DNA of 64,000 nt, from assembly GCA_943787425.1 (NCBI GenBank), contig CALSMJ010000001.1, forward strand, positions 1,463,342-1,527,341, in the 5' to 3' direction. A program made the translations under genes and the position numbers. Positions 1 to 9,050 of this stretch are shown piece by piece. The DNA is from an uncultured Pseudomonadales bacterium. Lineage in GTDB: Bacteria > Pseudomonadota > Gammaproteobacteria > Pseudomonadales > Azotimanducaceae. A model generated the notes under the pieces. The model was not told the DNA's origin, did no database searches, and saw only the letters and a list, made by a program, of their open reading frames with translations. Numbering within the stretch: position 1 is the stretch's first letter; each line of letters begins with the position of its first letter.

Positions 1-237
1 TGGATCGACCCAGAGGTGGTTGCCTTGGCCGGCATTACGTCAGATGAGTTGATGCAGTACAAAGCGCCCCCGCCCTATCAAGATCAGGCTGGCGCCGTTG
101 CCCAGCCGGTGCTGAGTGAAACCGAGGGACCACATTTAAGCAATTATCCGCCAGGCGCTTACGAGGCCATCATGGGGATACCCGATGAGCGCATCTGGCA
201 AATGGTTGACCATGAGCCACCAGTGAAGATCAGCTAA
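1..237 (+). CDS. C-terminal end of an unidentified protein (5' end outside the window)
   Basis: The reading frame is open from base 1 and closes at TAA 235-237, giving the last 78 residues of a protein whose start lies upstream of the window. The tail contains a proline-rich stretch (KAPPPYQDQ) and ends near GIPDERIWQMVDHEPPV. The pattern of a proline-rich segment, then an aliphatic G-[IL]-x-D-E-x-I motif close to the end is reminiscent of the C-terminus of family III (CaiB/BaiF-type) CoA transferases, but this is weak pattern recall and no catalytic residue is visible. It converges on the aldo/keto reductase gene with only 9 bases between the two stop codons. Function is left open. Confidence 0.55.
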   Translation, partial: WIDPEVVALAGITSDELMQYKAPPPYQDQAGAVAQPVLSETEGPHLSNYPPGAYEAIMGIPDERIWQMVDHEPPVKIS

Positions 238-246
238 TCGGCTGCA

Positions 247-1203
247 TTACCACGCATAAGCTTCAGGCGCGCGACCCATCGGCGGGAAGATCTCATCGAG
301 CCTTGCGAGCTGCGCCCTATCCAATGCCAGATCGCGCGCCGTCAGCGCTTGCTCAAGTTGCGCAACCGAGGACGGGCCAATAATTACAGAGGCAACCGCT
401 GGTTGATGCAACAACCAGGAAAGCGCAACGGTGCTGGGGTCCAACCCGAGATCGGCAGCAAACGCTTCAAATGCCGCAAGCTGTTCTCGGTGCAACCCTC
501 GGGTTGTTTGAAGCTGCTGCCGACGTCCAGCAGTTGAACTCGGTCCCGCCAGCAATCCCCCTGCCAAAGGACTCCAAGGCAAAAGACCAACCCCATAGCC
601 TTGGCAAGCAGGAATGACTTCAAGCTCAGCGTGACGGGTAAAAAGATTATACAGGCCTTGTTCAGACACCAGACCAAGCCGTTGCTGGAAGCCGCGCCGC
701 TCATTGGTTTGGGCAATCCCCCAGCCTGGAAAATTACTCGATCCCACGTAAATAATTTTACCTTGCGTGATTAACCGATCCATGGCTTGCCAAATTTCAT
801 CCAACGGCGCTGAGCGATCAATGTGATGCATTTGATACAAGTCAATGGTTTCAACGCCCAACCGCTTAAGGCTTGCCTCACAGGCTGAGACGATATGCCG
901 GGCTGATAATCCACGATGATTCACGTCGTCCGACATGGGTTCATAGACTTTGGTGGCCAGCACCAAAGCCTCGCGACGACTGCGATCCTCAGCCAGCCAG
1001 CGCCCAAGCAGCAATTCCGTTGCGCCGACGCCTAGGTGACCACCATATTGATCCGCTGTATCGACAAAATTAAGCCCACTTGCAAGGGCGTGATTCAACA
1101 TCAAAAAGGCATCCGCCTCGGGCGTTCTAGGGCCAAAGTTCATCGTACCCAAGGCCAGTTCACTGACCTTTAGGGCTGAGCGCCCAAGACGTCGATATTG
1201 CAT
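247..1203 (-). CDS. Aldo/keto reductase
   Basis: A 318-residue cytosolic NAD(P)H-dependent oxidoreductase of the aldo/keto reductase superfamily, of normal length for the YajO/Tas-like group. It starts MQYRRLGRSALKVSELALGT, the usual first strand and turn of the (beta/alpha)8 barrel. The catalytic tetrad is visible: D48 (NFVDTADQYG), Y53, K85 (VLATKVYEP) and H126 (DLYQMHHID). The C-terminal cofactor-binding part is present (VASVIIGPSSVAQLEQ). The ATG is preceded by a good ribosome-binding site (GAGGGG). It lies 12 bases downstream of the phytanoyl-CoA-dioxygenase-like gene on the same strand, so the two are almost certainly one operon. Substrate cannot be told from sequence; with a 2-oxoglutarate oxygenase partner, reduction of a carbonyl produced by hydroxylation is a reasonable inference only. 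Confidence 0.93.
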   Translation of the reverse strand: MQYRRLGRSALKVSELALGTMNFGPRTPEADAFLMLNHALASGLNFVDTADQYGGHLGVGATELLLGRWLAEDRSRREALVLATKVYEPMSDDVNHRGLSARHIVSACEASLKRLGVETIDLYQMHHIDRSAPLDEIWQAMDRLITQGKIIYVGSSNFPGWGIAQTNERRGFQQRLGLVSEQGLYNLFTRHAELEVIPACQGYGVGLLPWSPLAGGLLAGPSSTAGRRQQLQTTRGLHREQLAAFEAFAADLGLDPSTVALSWLLHQPAVASVIIGPSSVAQLEQALTARDLALDRAQLARLDEIFPPMGRAPEAYAW

Positions 1204-1215
1204 TAACTTCCCCTC

Positions 1216-2139
1216 TTATGGCGCGCGCAAGGTTGCACCGGTGACCAATTCTTGGTCTTTACCGGCCACACAGAACCGCGTTAATTGTTGTGCGCGGGCT
1301 GGTAATAATTGATGGTCCGCATAGCTAATGCCCGGCACGACCGGTTCTCGGAACCACGGCGCATAAAACTCCAGATTCGGGATAGATCGCACCTCATCGG
1401 ATAGGTTTGGCGTGCCACCGTGCCAGGCCCTCACGTCGCGTACCATAATACTGCCCGCTGATACTGGGCAAACTGTGCTCAAGCGCATCCACTCCGGCTC
1501 TGCCTTCAATCCCGGAATCCGCTCGCGCGACTTTTGGGTACCCGGGATTTGCCGTGTTGGACCATTGAGCGCGTGAACGTCTTGGGGCAAAAAATTAACG
1601 CAAACATAAGGACAAGGCAGGTCACGAATACTGGCATTGCCCCTTGGGTCATGAAACGCGCTGAAGGGCGTTTTGTCTGGCGCTTCCCAATCTCGAACAT
1701 CCGCATGCAGCCGCTGATAGTCGACGGCCCCCGGTAGGCAAAAGTCGCCGCTGGCGCTTCTCAAGGCATAGTCTGGATTGCCAAAAATTGCGTCCAACAG
1801 CTCGATCACCGGCTTGACCGACAACAGCATCTGCCAGGCAGGACGATGCAACTGACTACGCGTTAGACTCGAGCCCCCAAAGGAATAGCGCTTGGGGCCG
1901 CGATTCCCCAAACCTGTTGGGTCCAGCGCCGTAATCTCAGCGACTGCGTCGGCAACACCGGATTGCAACAACGCCAATTCATCGCTTGATAACACGTCTT
2001 CTATGACGACAAAGCCATCTCGATCAAACAACCCAACAGCGCGTTCAAGCTCTGTTGGCTTCAGAATTTCTAGGCCTTGAATGCCGGAATTCGTTAGCAG
2101 GTGCGTTTTCAGCTTCGTTAATGCTTTCTCTGAGAGCAT
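1216..2139 (-). CDS. Phytanoyl-CoA dioxygenase (PhyH) family Fe(II)/2-oxoglutarate oxygenase
   Basis: A 307-residue protein of the PhyH family of non-haem iron, 2-oxoglutarate-dependent oxygenases. The N-terminal DGFVVIEDVLSSDELALLQ segment is the standard opening of the family. The facial triad is visible as H145-x-D147 (QRLHADVRD) and H240 (VRAWHGGTPN), with R251 about ten residues later as the likely 2-oxoglutarate-binding arginine. The start ATG has an AGGGG site upstream. It is first in a two-gene operon with the aldo/keto reductase. Bacterial members hydroxylate very varied small molecules, so no substrate is assigned. The 269 bases upstream, up to the selenoprotein gene, hold no convincing gene and probably contain its promoter. 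Confidence 0.93.
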   Translation of the reverse strand: MLSEKALTKLKTHLLTNSGIQGLEILKPTELERAVGLFDRDGFVVIEDVLSSDELALLQSGVADAVAEITALDPTGLGNRGPKRYSFGGSSLTRSQLHRPAWQMLLSVKPVIELLDAIFGNPDYALRSASGDFCLPGAVDYQRLHADVRDWEAPDKTPFSAFHDPRGNASIRDLPCPYVCVNFLPQDVHALNGPTRQIPGTQKSRERIPGLKAEPEWMRLSTVCPVSAGSIMVRDVRAWHGGTPNLSDEVRSIPNLEFYAPWFREPVVPGISYADHQLLPARAQQLTRFCVAGKDQELVTGATLRAP

Positions 2140-2408
2140 CGGGACACCCCTTTACACACAAGTCAATCATCACTTCGGCCTATTGGGGTGGCGCACCCTC
2201 AAACGGCTGGACCGGGCCGAACTTTTTTTGTTTTGACGTTAGCACAATACGCCAAAGCACCACACCCGAGCTGTTCTCGAGGCCGCGCTTAGGTACGACG
2301 AAGGGCTCGGCCATGGTCCCCGTACTAAAACGACAGCGGGTCACCCAGTGCGCCACGCACCGTTCAGGTGTCGAAGCTGACTTCGTTTCGAATTCTTATA
2401 GCAGCTGA

Positions 2409-3326
2409 TTAAGCCAAAAACACGCAGGTTGGACAGCCCGAGTCTGCCGCCTCGGCGTCCGACTCAAACTGATACTGCGGCGTGTCGAGCCGGGGCAGTC
2501 TAAAATCACTGTCTGCCCCAGCGCCGTCTGGCGCTGCCGGTCGCATCACCGCATCCTTCCAACCGTGGTCCGGCTGCCACTCAAAGGGCAGGGTTTTAAT
2601 GTCACCTGAATGCGTCATCTCTTCAAACCCCTTCAGCGCCTCAGACATCAGGGCGATCTGCTCATCCAATGCATGCGGTCGGCCACTGGTATGACCCAAT
2701 GGGAAGTCCACGAAACTTGCCCGCGGAGGCCGTACCGCACGGGTAATCGACAAAGCGCTCGACAGGCACATCGTCGGGATTCCTAAGGCTTCAATTTCAC
2801 GCGCAATCAGTCCCACGGACTGATGACAAACCGGTCACGCCGGAACCAGTAACACCACGTCAGGTTGATCAGACAACAAACGGGCAGCCAAGGCCGGCGC
2901 CAGGATGTCTTTCACTTTGCGGGCGGAATAAATACCGCCCATAAAGGTGTAGGCGCGCTCGGCAAGTGCGCCAAGAAAGCCCGAAGCCACGAGTCGCTTT
3001 AAAGGCTCAACCGGAAACACAACGTTCGGATCCTTCCGCACTGGCGCCAAGTCGTAAGCAAAGTGGGTCGCCCGCAAATCCTCGGCACGCCCTAGGACAT
3101 TGATTTCACGATAGCTCAGGTCATCTTTGTAATGAAACGCGACCTGCCCGCGAGTGTAAAGCCCGCCCGAGGCAATCAACGACAGTTTGGCTTCAGATAG
3201 TGGTTTTTTTAAGGGTGCCAAGGCGATCGCTGTGTCGTTATAGACCCACTGATAGCTGGGATAACCCAACGCCTCATACTGTTTTTGGGTGCGCTCGATA
3301 TAATCAATAGGGGGTTGCTTAACCAT
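2409..3326 (-). CDS. GrdB-like selenoprotein (glycine/sarcosine/betaine reductase selenoprotein B family), UGA read as Sec164
   Basis: Read as one frame this is a 305-residue protein with a single in-frame UGA at 2835-2837. Before it the chain ends DVVLLVPA, after it continues PVCHQSVGLIAREIEALGIPT, giving the motif U164-P-V-C167. This matches the redox motif position of the GRDB family, where a Sec or Cys sits at the end of a hydrophobic strand and is followed by a helix. The downstream part keeps family-like features (GHTSGRPHALDEQ) and ends with a CxxC (GCPTC) near the C-terminus. A perfect hairpin starts 10 nt after the UGA. The start ATG has an AGAGGA site. Neighbours are a sodium symporter upstream and the PhyH/AKR pair downstream; no grdA, grdC or grdD partner is present, so classical glycine reductase activity is not implied. 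In proteobacteria this family has no established role. A nonsense mutation is the alternative, but the downstream frame is intact and the hairpin fits recoding. Confidence 0.85.
2806..2824 (-). promoter_or_regulatory. SECIS-like hairpin for Sec164
   Basis: On the mRNA the UGA is followed by 10 nt and then AUCAGUCC-GUG-GGACUGAU, a perfect 8-bp stem closing a 3-nt loop. Counting the U of UGA as 1, the stem spans 14-21 and the loop 22-24, so a GU lies at 22-23. As remembered, the E. coli fdhF SECIS has its essential loop G and U at 23 and 24. The GTG in the loop is the codon a gene caller would choose as a false start for the second half. Confidence 0.78.
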
Positions 3327-3422
3327 CGCGTGTCCTCTTCGAATCCTTGCAAAACGTTAACAGGATCTTGCCGCTAAGGTCTAGCAGACTTGCGCCGGCA
3401 ACCTTCATCCAGGGTGCAACCG

Positions 3423-4982
3423 CTACCACCAAGTGGTATACAGCGCGATGAGAATCAAAGTCACAACCAATGCCGAGAGGTTGAATGCCCGGGTCGTGCC
3501 GAATTCAATTTCAACCAGGTCGATGGCGCCTGCTTGCTTTTCGCCGCCTTGCCACAAGCTGACCACGACAGCAAGCAGCCCGCACAGCACAAAGACCAGC
3601 CCAACTCGGTCAATGAACGGCAGTTCTGGCCAAGTTATTTTGAAGGCAAACGACAGCACTGCCGAGCCCACCGCCGCCGTCAGCGCCGCGCTCGCCGTGG
3701 CGCGCGGCCAAAACATCCCCAGCAAAAAAATCACCACAATCCCTGGGGTAAAAAATCCAGTGAACTCCTGGATGTATTGAAAAGCCTGATCGAAATTACC
3801 CAGTAGGGGCCGGGCGCAAACCATGGCCAGCAGCATTGCAACCAGTGCCGCACCACGCCCCACCCGGACCAAATGGCGCTCTGACTTCTGCGCTGAAAAC
3901 GGCGCATACAGATCTAAGGTGAAGATGGTCGCAATGCTATTAATCATTGAGGCGAGCGACGACACGATCGCCGCCAACAAGGCTGCAAAGACCAAGCCCT
4001 TTAAGCCAACGGGTAATAGGGTCATAGCCAGAGGATAGGCTTGATCTGGGGCATCAAGCCCGGGCTCGAGCACAAACATCGCAATCCCGGGCAACACCAC
4101 AATCAAAGGCATCAATAATTTCAAAAAAGCGGCGAACGCCATGCCTTTTTGTGCGGCCTGCAGACTACCGGCCGCCAGTGCTCGCTGAATAATGTATTGA
4201 TTAAAGCCCCAATAGGACACATTCATGACCCACATTCCGCCCAGCAACACCGATAAGCCCGGCAAGCTGATGTAGTGCGGATGCGCCGGCGTCAAAATCA
4301 TGTCGAATTTTTCAGGCGCGGTATCCAACAGCTGAACAAACCCTTGCCAAGGTCCAGCGCCCAGCGCAATCTCATCGAGCAAGATCCACGAGATGAGCAG
4401 TCCGCCAGCAATCAAAAGTACGACCTGAAGCAGATCGGTAAAGGCGACCGCTTTCAAGCCGCCATACAAGGAGTACAGGAGTGCAAAAACCCCAATCAAT
4501 CCGAGCCCGGTGTTCAAAGCCAATCCAGTCACGGTGTGAATGGTGAGCGCGCCCAACCACAAAATGGCGGTTAGGTTGACAAAAACATAGACCGCAAGCC
4601 AAAACAGCGCGAGCACAAGACGGACCCTTGAATCGAAGCGTTGCTCCAAAAATTGCGGCATGGTCTGAATATTGTGCTTTAAAAAAACAGGTAACAAAAA
4701 TTTACCGACTAAAATCAAAGTGATCGCCGCCATCCACTCATACGATGCAATGGCTAAACCAATTGCATAGCCCGAGCCCGACATGCCAATAATTTGCTCG
4801 GCTGAGATATTGGCGGCCACCAGAGACGCGCCCACAGCCCACCACGGCAGTGACCGACTGGCCAAGAAATAATCTTGGGTTGTCTTCTCATGCCCTGCGG
4901 GTTCTCGCGAGAACCAAGTGGCCAAGCCAATGAGCAACAAGGCATAAAGCCCAATAATGACGACATCAGGGGTTGCGAGCAT
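3423..4982 (-). CDS. Sodium:solute symporter (SSS/SGLT family)
   Basis: A 519-residue inner-membrane protein with about 13-14 hydrophobic segments, the normal size for the SSS family. The motif VAANISAEQIIGMSGSGYA in the second/third segments, followed by the acidic-rich ASYEWMAAITLILVGKFLLP, is characteristic of the sugar-type (SGLT-like) branch. A later LYSLYGGLKAVAFTDLLQ segment is the family signature region. It probably couples sodium import to uptake of a sugar or similar solute. The start has GAAGGA at good spacing. It lies 189 bases downstream of the GH30 glycosidase remnant on the same strand, which fits uptake of glucose released by that enzyme, and 96 bases upstream of the GrdB-like selenoprotein gene. 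The substrate assignment is inferred from subfamily likeness and context. Confidence 0.92.
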   Translation of the reverse strand: MLATPDVVIIGLYALLLIGLATWFSREPAGHEKTTQDYFLASRSLPWWAVGASLVAANISAEQIIGMSGSGYAIGLAIASYEWMAAITLILVGKFLLPVFLKHNIQTMPQFLEQRFDSRVRLVLALFWLAVYVFVNLTAILWLGALTIHTVTGLALNTGLGLIGVFALLYSLYGGLKAVAFTDLLQVVLLIAGGLLISWILLDEIALGAGPWQGFVQLLDTAPEKFDMILTPAHPHYISLPGLSVLLGGMWVMNVSYWGFNQYIIQRALAAGSLQAAQKGMAFAAFLKLLMPLIVVLPGIAMFVLEPGLDAPDQAYPLAMTLLPVGLKGLVFAALLAAIVSSLASMINSIATIFTLDLYAPFSAQKSERHLVRVGRGAALVAMLLAMVCARPLLGNFDQAFQYIQEFTGFFTPGIVVIFLLGMFWPRATASAALTAAVGSAVLSFAFKITWPELPFIDRVGLVFVLCGLLAVVVSLWQGGEKQAGAIDLVEIEFGTTRAFNLSALVVTLILIALYTTWW

Positions 4983-5171
4983 CCTTTGTTCCTTCTTATT
5001 TTCTGGCCCTTGGTGGCAGCACCCGAGAGATTAATCGGTCGCCCAAATTAGTCGCGGGGCTGTTCTTGTTTTCAATTGGGGCCCTCGTGGCGCCACGCTT
5101 CATGATGGACTGACCGCATTCGCTGGCCGCACTCCGCCAGCCCGTTCAATCAGGATCTTGTAACACTGGCT

Positions 5172-6894
5172 TTAAGTTGTCTCTGACAACGCCGCTGACA
5201 GATCCACCCGGATCGTCTGCAGGGCGTTGGCCGGCAAAGTGATCACCGCGTGGTGTCCGAGCAAACCCAGACTAACGGTCAGGGCCGTTGTTTGAGTATT
5301 GAGCATTTGGATTGAGATCAAACCCTTTGGGCTGAGGGTTGCACCAACATGCAGCGCGTCCTCGGGCAGCGCATTGTCCTGAATTGAAACTGTCACGGCC
5401 TGATCTCCCGGCCGAATGGTGCGACTAAACTGTGCCAGGACATCAAATATCGGCGTGAAGTAGACGTCTTGGGTTTCAAGGTTCACCATAATGGGGGCGC
5501 CGCAGAAATTGCCAACATGATTTGGGCCACCCCGCGCATCAAGCACAGGGTTCCAGTCGATCCAACCTGAAACCCAATGATTCAAGCTACCAATAATATT
5601 GCGAGCATAGCGATGGACCGGGGTATACATCGGGTGATCTTCTGCTTTTGGCGCCCAGCTCGCCGTGTAGGCCCAATCCGTTGCCCTGCGCTGCCACCAG
5701 AACGCATCATTGTTAAACCAGTTGGTTTCGGTGAAACCAACTGGGTCGCCAATACCGCCCGGCGCTGGCTTGCCCAGATCATCGATCGTGCCCTCGGTAT
5801 GGATGAGGTCAAAATCAGGAAAGCGCGTGTGGACCCGCTCTAAAACATCCCCATACACATTCGTCGTACTGGCATACCAGTGGATGGCGCTGCCATACAC
5901 GTACTGCGCGACATCCGGTTGACTTAAAATGGTTTCAGCCCAATGTTCAAGACGATCCCGATTTTGATCGAAGATCAATAACTTGGTCTCGGCATAGGCG
6001 CTCGCCTGCAATTTTGGCCCCAAGTGCGCTTCAATAAAGCGCGCCTGGACTGGCCGCCGTAAAATGCATACTCTCCCATTGCCCACTATTGCCTTCTGGT
6101 TCGTTCACGGGAGTGAGCCCCCAGATCGGCACACCCGCCTCGGCGTAGGCGTCGAGATAGCGCAGAAGGTAATCCGCATAAACCGACTCATAACCCGGCT
6201 TTAACTGACCGCCTGTGCCTTCGTAGTTGTTGTCCGCCGTACCCGGCCGATAATATTCCTCGATATCCTTCATCCAGGGCGGTGCGGTCCACGCTGAGGC
6301 AATAATGCGCAGGGCCGAATCTGCTTGCCCCTTGCTTGATGGCCAGCGCCTCGTCGATCATCGGTAACAAATCAAAGTCTGGCGCGATCACCCTGGATAC
6401 CGCGCAGGGTCGAATCCTGCAACCGGTCTTCAGCGATTGAGAAATGCTGAAGATCTAGATCATTCGGCGACCGGCGCGTAGTCATACTTGCCTTCAACCG
6501 AAAAATCGGTCGCGCCAATGGGCGTGCGCGCCAAGGAAAAATTAGCCCCCTGATCAGAGAACAATTGCGCCATCACAGACCGCCGCGCCGGCCTCCGGCA
6601 GGTGCGCTAAAACAAATGCGGAAGATTCGGTAAATGACGTCCCGATCCCTGTCACGGTTTGGCGCGTCATTGCAAGGGATCAATTTGAACCTGCGCCGCC
6701 CCGGCCCGGGTATTGTCTGAGGAGAACTGCACGGGGTCCATGACGGCAAGCTTGTGGCCTGCCGCACTCGTCAATAACACCTCGGTTGAAACCAAGCTAG
6801 GCACTTGCTTCGCGCGGAGCGGCTGGCTCGTCTGTAAACCGATGATCGGCGAGCAGTCGCGACCTGGAACCCCAATATTGAACTGCCGACGCAT
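5172..6894 (-). pseudogene. Glycoside hydrolase family 30 (glucosylceramidase-like), several frameshifts
   Basis: Pieces of one GH30 enzyme occur in order in different frames. The N-terminal part (from ATG 6894, with a strong GGGAGG site) reads to about 6667; the (beta/alpha)8 core continues in changing frames through 6660-6190; 6031-6273 carries WGLTPVNEPEGNSGQW with the acid/base glutamate in NEP; and 5172 to about 6060 holds the rest, with the probable nucleophile in LIHTEGTID and the C-terminal beta-sandwich. At least five shifts are needed to join them, yet every piece keeps family-typical residues, so the damage is recent or is sequence error. A working enzyme would release glucose from glucosylceramides or beta-1,6-glucans. 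No clear signal peptide is seen at the chosen start. A LacI-type operator lies 40 bases upstream and the sugar symporter follows, so the locus was a sugar-use operon. Confidence 0.85.
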
Positions 6895-6933
6895 GCTGCC
6901 TCCCTTCGATCGAAGACCAAAGCTTCACCGGTT

Positions 6934-6949
6934 TTGACAGCGCTGTCAA
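6934..6949. promoter_or_regulatory. LacI-family-type operator upstream of the GH30 gene
   Basis: TTGACAGCGCTGTCAA is a perfect 16-bp palindrome with a central CG step, the usual form of operators bound by LacI-family sugar regulators. It sits 40 bases upstream of the GH30 start, where it would overlap the promoter. No LacI-family gene is in the window. Regulation by a sugar-responsive repressor is inferred. Confidence 0.65.
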
Positions 6950-7045
6950 TTTTGTCATGTTTTCGATTTAGCGCTTAATGCGTTGGCTTTTGCCTGCGCG
7001 GCTCAGACAACCAGCACTCGTGACGCAGCTTATGACCGTGCTGTA

Positions 7046-7411
7046 CTAGCGGCCATTACCCCGCGCTGGATCCTTGGGGTCTAACAAGGCCAATTGCGTC
7101 CGTAAGGATCCCGGCGTTTCGGTCCCAACAATGTAGATAACCTCGCCGACCACCGCGCCCTCCGCGTGCAAGGTCCCGCGCGGGATGTTGAGTTTGTCCC
7201 CCGGTTCAAGGGTATGGTGCTGGCCCGCCTCATCGACAAGATACGTCGTGCCTTCGATCACATAGCCCGACACATCAAGATCATGCCAGTGCAGCGGCAA
7301 CTCAGGCGATGCGCTCGAGACAAAGGTGGTTGGCCAGTGGCCAGTTTGAGCCAAATCCTCAAACACTTGTTCACGGCGCTCAAAAAACTTTTTCTGTACG
7401 GTTAAACCCAT
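7046..7411 (-). CDS. Cupin-domain protein
   Basis: A 121-residue single-domain cupin. The first cupin motif is H41-W-H43-D-L-D-V-S-G-Y-V-I-E-G and the second is G71-D-K-L-N-I-P77-R-G-T-L-H82, so three histidine metal ligands and the closing proline are visible. The start has a strong CGGAGG site. It lies upstream of the GH30 gene on the same strand but about 150 bases and an operator separate them, so it is probably a separate transcript. Small cupins of this type may be isomerases, dioxygenases or regulatory sugar/acid-binding proteins; nothing here decides. Confidence 0.85.
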   Translation of the reverse strand: MGLTVQKKFFERREQVFEDLAQTGHWPTTFVSSASPELPLHWHDLDVSGYVIEGTTYLVDEAGQHHTLEPGDKLNIPRGTLHAEGAVVGEVIYIVGTETPGSLRTQLALLDPKDPARGNGR

Positions 7412-8132
7412 GACGCCTCCGGTTTTTTAACCCAATCTAAACCACATTGCTGACAATTTGCACGCACCTTGTGAGACGCATCCCGAGCGCCTTGCGCTTT
7501 TAGCCCTCGTCATTCCAGCAAAGCGTCGCGGCGTTCCCACCGGGCGTCGGAGCAGTCCAGCGCCTTGCTCGGTTCACATGCCAATGGCGGTCACTCTATG
7601 ATTTTTGTTTCACAGCGCAGCGCTGAAGCGCTTGTGGTTCCCGAGCGACTTGTTATCGCTGGGACCAAATGACTCGATGATGGGGCAACGATTCCCTTAC
7701 CGCGCGCGCTTGGAAAGCGGTCACCAGCGGTCTTGACGACACGTAGCTGCGCCAGCTCGAAGCCCCTACGTGATCTCTCAGAGCATTAGACGATCTACGA
7801 GCGGCCATCCTCAAAGGCGTTGCCGAGCAAGGCGAGTTAGCGAACCGGCTCAAAGCTGCAATTTTGGCCGCAGCTACGAAGATCCGTGGCCTACAGCCTC
7901 TGACGAGGTCAATCATGCGGTTACCAATCCGAAAACCTTTCAACAGGCGGCGGGTTTCTTGAAGATTCAGGCCGGCGATCATCCGCTCCCTGAATCGCGC
8001 GGCCACCCTGATTCCTATGCTTTGGTTGAAACCAGGTTTCAACAGTGCGCGCCCGATCCAAGACATCCTAGGCGACGCGCGTTAGATGGCCAGACCCACA
8101 GCGTCAAGCTTTTACCGGGTTTCTTTACCCCG
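7412..8132. other. 721-base gap with a possible gene remnant
   Basis: No intact gene is convincing here. On the plus strand about 7786-7950 reads as an alanine/leucine/lysine-rich stretch (AAILKGVAEQGELANRLKAA) with coding-like composition, closed by a stop, and a second plus frame about 7880-8060 reads on with VNHAVTNPKTFQQAAGFLK. The two overlap in different frames, as if one gene had decayed. A 137-codon minus-strand frame (7653-8066) is arginine-rich and looks like a shadow. Family unknown. Confidence 0.3.
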
Positions 8133-8963
8133 CTAAATCGGATGGGGAACGGGGGGTATCCCCCCGGTCAGCATGCCGTCGGCCCGCGCTTTGACCAGAT
8201 CGACATAACGAGGATGGGTCATAATCCAAAAGGTGCCATCGTTGATCGCTCGAAGCACAGCTTGCGCAACGACCTCGGGTTCGATCGCTTCGGTTGCGGT
8301 GATGAGGCCTTCTTCACCAAAGGCATCACCCTTGACGCCGCCTGGTCGATTGCGCTCGCTGACGCCAATCTTGGTTCGAACCACCCCAGGGCACAGTACC
8401 GAAACCCGTATTGGCAACTTTTCGGCCATCGCATCGGCCAACAAGACCTCAGACAACGCCACCACTCCTTGTTTTGCAACATCGTAGGACGCAATGCCCG
8501 GAAAGGCGACGACACCCGCCGTTGAGGCCGTATTCACCACATGGCCAGGCTCGCCAGAGGCAATCATGCGGGGTACAAACGCCTTGACGCCATAGATTGG
8601 CCCCCAGAGGTCAACCCCGAGAACCCACTCCCACGATGCAATCGAGGCTTCCCACGTGAGATCACGGTGCACAACCCCTGCGTTATTGCAGAGAACATGG
8701 ACCGCGCCAAACGTTTCGTAAGCAAACGCCGCCAATGCCTCAACCGCTTTTTGGTCCGAGACATCGCACTGCATGGCCGAACAAGAAAATCCCGCCGCCT
8801 TTAACTGTGTCGTGGCGATCTCCAAGGCACCTTGCTCGACATCTGCAATGACGAGGTTCATACCCGCTCCGCCAAATCGCTGCGCCATTGCAAGGCCAAT
8901 GCCCGATGCGCCCCCCGTAATCACCGCTGTCTTGCCTTGCAAGTTGCCCAGTACCCCGGTCAT
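8133..8963 (-). CDS. Short-chain dehydrogenase/reductase (SDR)
   Basis: A 276-residue classical SDR, a cytosolic NAD(P)-dependent alcohol/ketone oxidoreductase. It shows the cofactor motif TGGASGIG (16-23), NNAG (93-96), the catalytic serine S147 and Y160-x-x-x-K164 (ASYDVAKQG). An acidic residue ends beta-2 (VIADVE), which favours NAD over NADP. After the active site it keeps CPGVVRTKI, the usual loop. The start ATG has AGGAGA at ideal spacing. It is transcribed away from the haloalkane dehalogenase gene, and an 18-bp palindrome lies in the shared 276-base spacer, so the two may be co-regulated; oxidation of an alcohol made by the dehalogenase is an attractive but unproven link. Confidence 0.93.
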   Translation of the reverse strand: MTGVLGNLQGKTAVITGGASGIGLAMAQRFGGAGMNLVIADVEQGALEIATTQLKAAGFSCSAMQCDVSDQKAVEALAAFAYETFGAVHVLCNNAGVVHRDLTWEASIASWEWVLGVDLWGPIYGVKAFVPRMIASGEPGHVVNTASTAGVVAFPGIASYDVAKQGVVALSEVLLADAMAEKLPIRVSVLCPGVVRTKIGVSERNRPGGVKGDAFGEEGLITATEAIEPEVVAQAVLRAINDGTFWIMTHPRYVDLVKARADGMLTGGIPPVPHPI

Positions 8964-9032
8964 ACAATCTCCTATCCATCTTGGTTAATTTTGAAACCCT
9001 CATTCAATCAGGTTGCCATTACCCGTCGTTTT

Positions 9033-9050
9033 TAAGTTGAGGTCAACTTA
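9033..9050. promoter_or_regulatory. Palindromic operator candidate between divergent SDR and haloalkane dehalogenase genes
   Basis: TAAGTTGA-GG-TCAACTTA is a perfect 8+2+8 inverted repeat. It lies 70 bases upstream of the SDR start and 190 bases upstream of the dehalogenase start. The TTGAGGTCAA core resembles sites of MerR-type regulators, but the regulator cannot be named and none is encoded nearby. Confidence 0.5.

Noticed and set aside
2409..2816. Separate gene starting at GTG 2816
   Set aside because: That GTG lies in the loop of the SECIS-like hairpin and has no ribosome-binding site; the upstream frame joins it through the UGA.
7653..8066. 137-codon minus-strand frame
   Set aside because: Very rich in arginine and serine, typical of a shadow frame; no motif.
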